This document shows, in pieces, positions 60,939 to 64,000 of a DNA stretch of 64,000 nucleotides. The DNA is from Coleofasciculus sp. LEGE 07092 (GTDB lineage: Bacteria; Cyanobacteriota; Cyanobacteriia; Cyanobacteriales; Coleofasciculaceae). The position numbers and the translations under genes are program-made. Positions within the stretch are counted from its first letter, which is position 1. Every line of letters starts with the position of its first letter. The stretch is from NCBI RefSeq assembly GCF_015207375.1, contig NZ_JADEWY010000018.1, positions 1 to 64,000 of the forward strand, given 5' to 3'. Below the pieces are notes generated by a model that was given only the letters and a program-made list of their open reading frames with translations, had not been told where the DNA came from and did no database searches.

Positions 60939-62342
60939 TCAAAGGGTTTTATAGAGTTTCCAAGTGTCGGAAATATCCTGTCTCATGCGCTGTCGCAACT
61001 CATCAGGAAAAATGACTTCTACATTGGGTCCCCAAGCGCGGAGTCGCATAATTACATTATTGTCTTGATGGCGATAGCGAAGGGTGTAATAAGCGGCATC
61101 GGGATAGGCATGAATGTGGGCTAAGAGTTGTCGGGTATTGGGTAACTCTAATTGCTCAATTAATGTCCGAGCTTCTTGGAAGCTATCCAGTTTTTCAAAA
61201 GTCGGATGACGGAAGGAGTTGTTGATGTAGCGTTGGGCAAAATTTGCTTCAAACCGCAGCAGAATTAAATTGAATTGTTCATAGAAATCAAAGCCATACG
61301 CGGCGTCTAATTCCTGTTGAATATAAGCGGACTTGTATTGTTCAGGATGGTTGATAATGTCGGATGTAGAGAAAGGGAGATGGGGAGTATTCCAAGACAG
61401 TTTTTTGTGTTTAGTTATCCGTTCTAAACGGTAGTTATACCATCCCAATGGCGGTTGGTTTGCCCTTCGCTGCGGTCTTTGACCAAAGGCGCACAGGTAG
61501 TAAGCCCTCTGATAATAATATAGGCAAACTGGATAAATCGTGTAATTTTTAGTTTGATTTAAGTAAGCACTGTGATAGGCAATTTGCAGCGGTGGAGTCG
61601 GAGTCTCTTTCCAAATTTCTTTGAGGCGATCTGCTAAATCCGCTGAGGTTTCCCGCAAGTCTTCATTGACTACATAGTCATGATGAATGAATAAGCGTTG
61701 TTCGCCATTGATTTTTGTGAATAACAGTTGGGCAATAGTCGATACCTCATTGGTAAAGAATTCTAAGGTTTCCTCAACTTGAAAATTAGGGGTGGTCGTG
61801 AAGAATTCAGAGATAGCATCCTTTGACCGTTTGCGGAATTTGTGAGTTGGTTTTTTGGCTGTGGCTTTGGAATTGATGGATTGTCGCTCTAGGAACTGAG
61901 TTTTGAGCTGAGACAACTGAGTCAGTTGATTGCGTAAGGTACGGTCAGTAACGGAAAAAATGGAGGTTGAAAAGAGTTCGTCAATATCATTTTGCTCTAA
62001 TTTATATCGAGATTTTAATGTACCAATAAACTGATTGACGAAGGGTTCTGCATATTCAGAAAATAGCCAATCCGAGAAAGAACGAGTTTGATAGGTATCA
62101 ACTTTTTCCTTGAACTTCTTTAACCAATCCGCACAGTTAAATAGTTCAGTTTCAAATTCGATAAAGAACTCACTATCACAGTCATACAACGATCTGACGA
62201 TTACCCACCGCCTCGCGCCACTGGCTAAAAGCATGAGGCAGTTCGATTTGGCTTGCTCGGATGGATGATTAGAAACTTGCAACAGTTCTGGCACAAGTGT
62301 TTCTAAACGGTGTAGGGTGGGAAAAAATTCTTCAGCAGACAT
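60939..62342 (-). CDS. WYL-domain protein resembling CRISPR-associated TIGR03985 family
   Basis: The 467-residue product has a helical N-terminal half (about 1-150), a region like winged or helical regulators, and a WYL-like part at about 245-330: VCLYYYQRAYYLCAFG, GWYNYRLERI. A C-terminal domain (about 355-467) follows. From memory this matches cyanobacterial TIGR03985 proteins linked to type III CRISPR loci. WYL proteins bind nucleic acids or ligands and regulate CRISPR and defence operons. The tandem-Csx3 protein next to it, divergently transcribed, supports a CRISPR setting. Confidence 0.65.
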   Translation of the reverse strand: MSAEEFFPTLHRLETLVPELLQVSNHPSEQAKSNCLMLLASGARRWVIVRSLYDCDSEFFIEFETELFNCADWLKKFKEKVDTYQTRSFSDWLFSEYAEPFVNQFIGTLKSRYKLEQNDIDELFSTSIFSVTDRTLRNQLTQLSQLKTQFLERQSINSKATAKKPTHKFRKRSKDAISEFFTTTPNFQVEETLEFFTNEVSTIAQLLFTKINGEQRLFIHHDYVVNEDLRETSADLADRLKEIWKETPTPPLQIAYHSAYLNQTKNYTIYPVCLYYYQRAYYLCAFGQRPQRRANQPPLGWYNYRLERITKHKKLSWNTPHLPFSTSDIINHPEQYKSAYIQQELDAAYGFDFYEQFNLILLRFEANFAQRYINNSFRHPTFEKLDSFQEARTLIEQLELPNTRQLLAHIHAYPDAAYYTLRYRHQDNNVIMRLRAWGPNVEVIFPDELRQRMRQDISDTWKLYKTL

Positions 62343-62688
62343 GGATTGATTGGGTGTAGCTACCAGCTCTTGATTATCCTAGTTGTTGGTAAGCCCCTTT
62401 TCCAATAGGTTTTAGGTCGAATGGCACGCTCCTTAAGGAGTTTGTCGTAAGCGCTATCTTCGCTTCTGGCACTAAAGTGCCGACTACGAACCTATGTTAA
62501 GGCAGGTTTGTTGGGTTTCGACTTCGCTCAACCCAACCTACAATTTTTCTTAACCGAGCAGTATTGCCTACCACCTCACAAACGGTTGGAAATCCCCCTT
62601 TCTTACTGCCTGCCATAGTGGAGTCAACTCTACACCGAATGTCAATATGTCAGGCTTAGTAGTCACACCAATCAAGAGAGGATGCCGA
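62343..62688. other. Divergent gap with two dispersed-repeat hairpins
   Basis: GGCACT-AA-AGTGCC (62468-62481) and GTTGGGTT/AACCCAAC with a 12-base loop (62510-62537), followed by CAATTTTTCTT, look like common cyanobacterial REP-type hairpins; the second could end transcription on the plus strand. No gene is visible apart from the leader of the Csx3 gene. Confidence 0.6.
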
Positions 62689-63981
62689 ATGACGACTTAT
62701 TCAATGGAAGTTGAAGGCGATACCCTGAGAGTGGATTTTGCCAAAACCGCTGAAGGGGAGCCGATTCCGGCGGATGGCGATGGGGTGGTGCGAGATGTAC
62801 ACACTCAGGTGAGGCAAATGATTGCTTCTGGAGAACTCACAGGGGGAACTCTGCTCAAGATTGATGGGCGGATTTCAGTCGGGGCTAGTTATACGCTCTC
62901 TCATGAGGTGGTACATCTGTATCGAGCCGTTGCGGTTGCGGATACACGGTTGGGGGCGTATGTGGTGGTTAGCAGTACGACACAGGAGTATCCCTTGGGT
63001 AGCCGCATTGATTTTCAGAGCGGGGATGTGACTGAGGTGAAGAGTTCGGCTGAGTTATCTGTACCTTCATTTTTGATCCGTTGGGAAGGGGATGTCTTGA
63101 GAGTACAGATTAATCATGCGGTGCAAGTAGACGGCGATCAAATTGTTCGCGATGCCAAAGCGCAGTTACAGCAGTTAATGAATTCGGGGCAGTTGCCAGG
63201 GGGGAAACTCCTCAAAATCAATGGGCGTTCAACGGTGTTAGCGTCTTTTGTCCTAGCACTGGAACTGGCTCACTACTACAGTGCGATTGCGGTATTTGAT
63301 CCGAAAATTGGCGATCGCGGGTTAGACCGCTATATTGTCACCATTAGTCATACTCCAGAATACCAGGTGGGGGACACGATTGATATGGAGCGTGACCCTT
63401 GCCAGACGGTGAAAGTGGTGCTGTGTGGTCCTCCGAATACGGGAAAAACGGTGTTTCGGGATGGGTTGAAAGAGGCAATTCTGGAACGAGACGATGCTCC
63501 CCAGGACTTTTACAGCATTTCCGGTTGCCCAGATGGAGATGGTTGCTGGTTTTCAGAAACAGCACAGAAGTATCCGGAGTTCGCTCGACAGTTAAAAGCA
63601 GAGTATAAGCGTCAGTTTACACCGGAATTCGCCGTTGCCAAAGCGCGAGATATTCGGGTGAATAAGAACTCGTTGTTACTGTTTGATGTGGGGGGCAAGA
63701 TGAGTCCAGAGAATGAGTTAATTATGGCTCAGGCAACCCATGCTGTGATTTTAGCGAAGTCGGAATTAGACGTGATTGAGTGGCAAGGGTTTTGTCAAAA
63801 ACTTAACTTACCTGTGATTGCTATTATCTATAGCGATATTGATGCTACAACCGATGAGATTCAAAGGGAATCCCCTCAGTTGATTGGCACGGTTCACCAA
63901 CTGATCCGGGGTGAATTGGTGAAAAATCGTCCTGTGATTCAAGCGTTGGCGAAGCAGTTAGTTGAGTTAGTGAATAGGTAA
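62689..63981 (+). CDS. Tandem Csx3 (Crn3 ring-nuclease-like) protein with C-terminal P-loop domain
   Basis: I start at ATG 62689 (MTTYSMEV) with GAGAGGA upstream; a longer frame reaches 62647. The 430-residue product has two Csx3-like domains, about 1-110 (LKIDGRISVGASY, VADTRLGAYVVVSSTTQEYPLG) and 125-235 (LKINGRSTVLASF, FDPKIG, RYIVTISHTPEYQVGD). A P-loop domain follows with GPPNTGKT near 250 and LLLFDVGGKM near 345. Csx3 proteins cleave cyclic tetra-adenylate made by type III CRISPR complexes, switching the response off; fusions to AAA-type domains are known. It implies a type III system beyond the right edge. Confidence 0.75.
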   Translation: MTTYSMEVEGDTLRVDFAKTAEGEPIPADGDGVVRDVHTQVRQMIASGELTGGTLLKIDGRISVGASYTLSHEVVHLYRAVAVADTRLGAYVVVSSTTQEYPLGSRIDFQSGDVTEVKSSAELSVPSFLIRWEGDVLRVQINHAVQVDGDQIVRDAKAQLQQLMNSGQLPGGKLLKINGRSTVLASFVLALELAHYYSAIAVFDPKIGDRGLDRYIVTISHTPEYQVGDTIDMERDPCQTVKVVLCGPPNTGKTVFRDGLKEAILERDDAPQDFYSISGCPDGDGCWFSETAQKYPEFARQLKAEYKRQFTPEFAVAKARDIRVNKNSLLLFDVGGKMSPENELIMAQATHAVILAKSELDVIEWQGFCQKLNLPVIAIIYSDIDATTDEIQRESPQLIGTVHQLIRGELVKNRPVIQALAKQLVELVNR

Positions 63982-64000
63982 TAGGTGGTAGTAGTCTCGT

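Noticed and set aside
1-64000. A CRISPR array
   Set aside because: No run of equal direct repeats with equal-length unlike spacers was seen; all tandem repeats are coding repeats or heptamers.
1-64000. tRNA or rRNA genes
   Set aside because: No cloverleaf with the TTCGA/TTCAA T-loop pattern or rRNA core sequence was noticed.

Overview
The window looks like part of a large conjugative plasmid of a filamentous cyanobacterium. Three things point there: frequent HIP1 octamers (GCGATCGC) in genes and gaps, short heptameric repeats typical of cyanobacteria, and cyanobacterial plasmid families (CyRepA1/DUF3854-type Rep, ParA/ParB, relaxase, VirD4). No rRNA, tRNA or CRISPR array was seen.

Layout. 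0.1-9.9 kb (minus strand) is a mating-pair-formation operon read VirB2-like, VirB3/VirB4-like, VirB5-like, VirB6-like, VirB8-like, VirB10-like, VirB9-like, resembling the cyanobacterial MPF-C class. 10.1-13.6 kb holds a divergent ParB-like protein with a 15-bp repeat array, a histidine kinase lacking the usual phospho-acceptor His, a lipoprotein and two small proteins. 13.7-18.6 kb (minus) is an uncharacterised operon: HTH protein, coiled-coil protein, small membrane protein, membrane-anchored P-loop ATPase and a tiny interrupted gene. 18.7-25.1 kb is the replication/partition core: XRE regulator, structured 472-base leader, Rep, parA-parB. 25.2-35.1 kb has a tyrosine recombinase, a degenerate receiver, the VirD4 coupling protein and a cell-envelope operon ending in a GH19 plus M23 peptidoglycan hydrolase. 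35.2-40.9 kb is a cargo-like segment: IS4-type transposase remnant, Ser/Thr kinase, Uma2 nuclease, Ycf46-like AAA protein and LuxR-type regulator.

41.1-46.1 kb is the mobilisation region (relaxase and MobC to the left; adaptor-like protein, ParM-like actin, ParA-like ATPase and membrane protein to the right) around a gap with helically phased repeats. 46.3-60.2 kb carries topoisomerase I, a tandem-repeat protein, a DUF389 membrane protein, small regulators, an HTH/coiled-coil protein and a long methyltransferase-helicase reading frame. The right end (60.3-64 kb) holds an HD hydrolase, a WYL protein resembling the CRISPR-associated TIGR03985 family, and a tandem-Csx3/P-loop protein, so it probably borders a type III CRISPR system lying outside the window.

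Most unusual points. First, a protein-like reading frame (55656-56135) lies out of frame inside the linker of the methyltransferase-helicase, resembles the separate protein at 51157-51645 along its whole length, and is followed at once by a strong Shine-Dalgarno and an in-frame ATG for the helicase. Second, a 15-bp inverted repeat TGTACA-N3-TGTACA occurs at four dispersed intergenic sites. Third, an identical 20-nt sequence containing a perfect palindrome is embedded in the coding sequence of parB (once) and the relaxase (twice). All functional assignments are by reading motifs; no database search was run.
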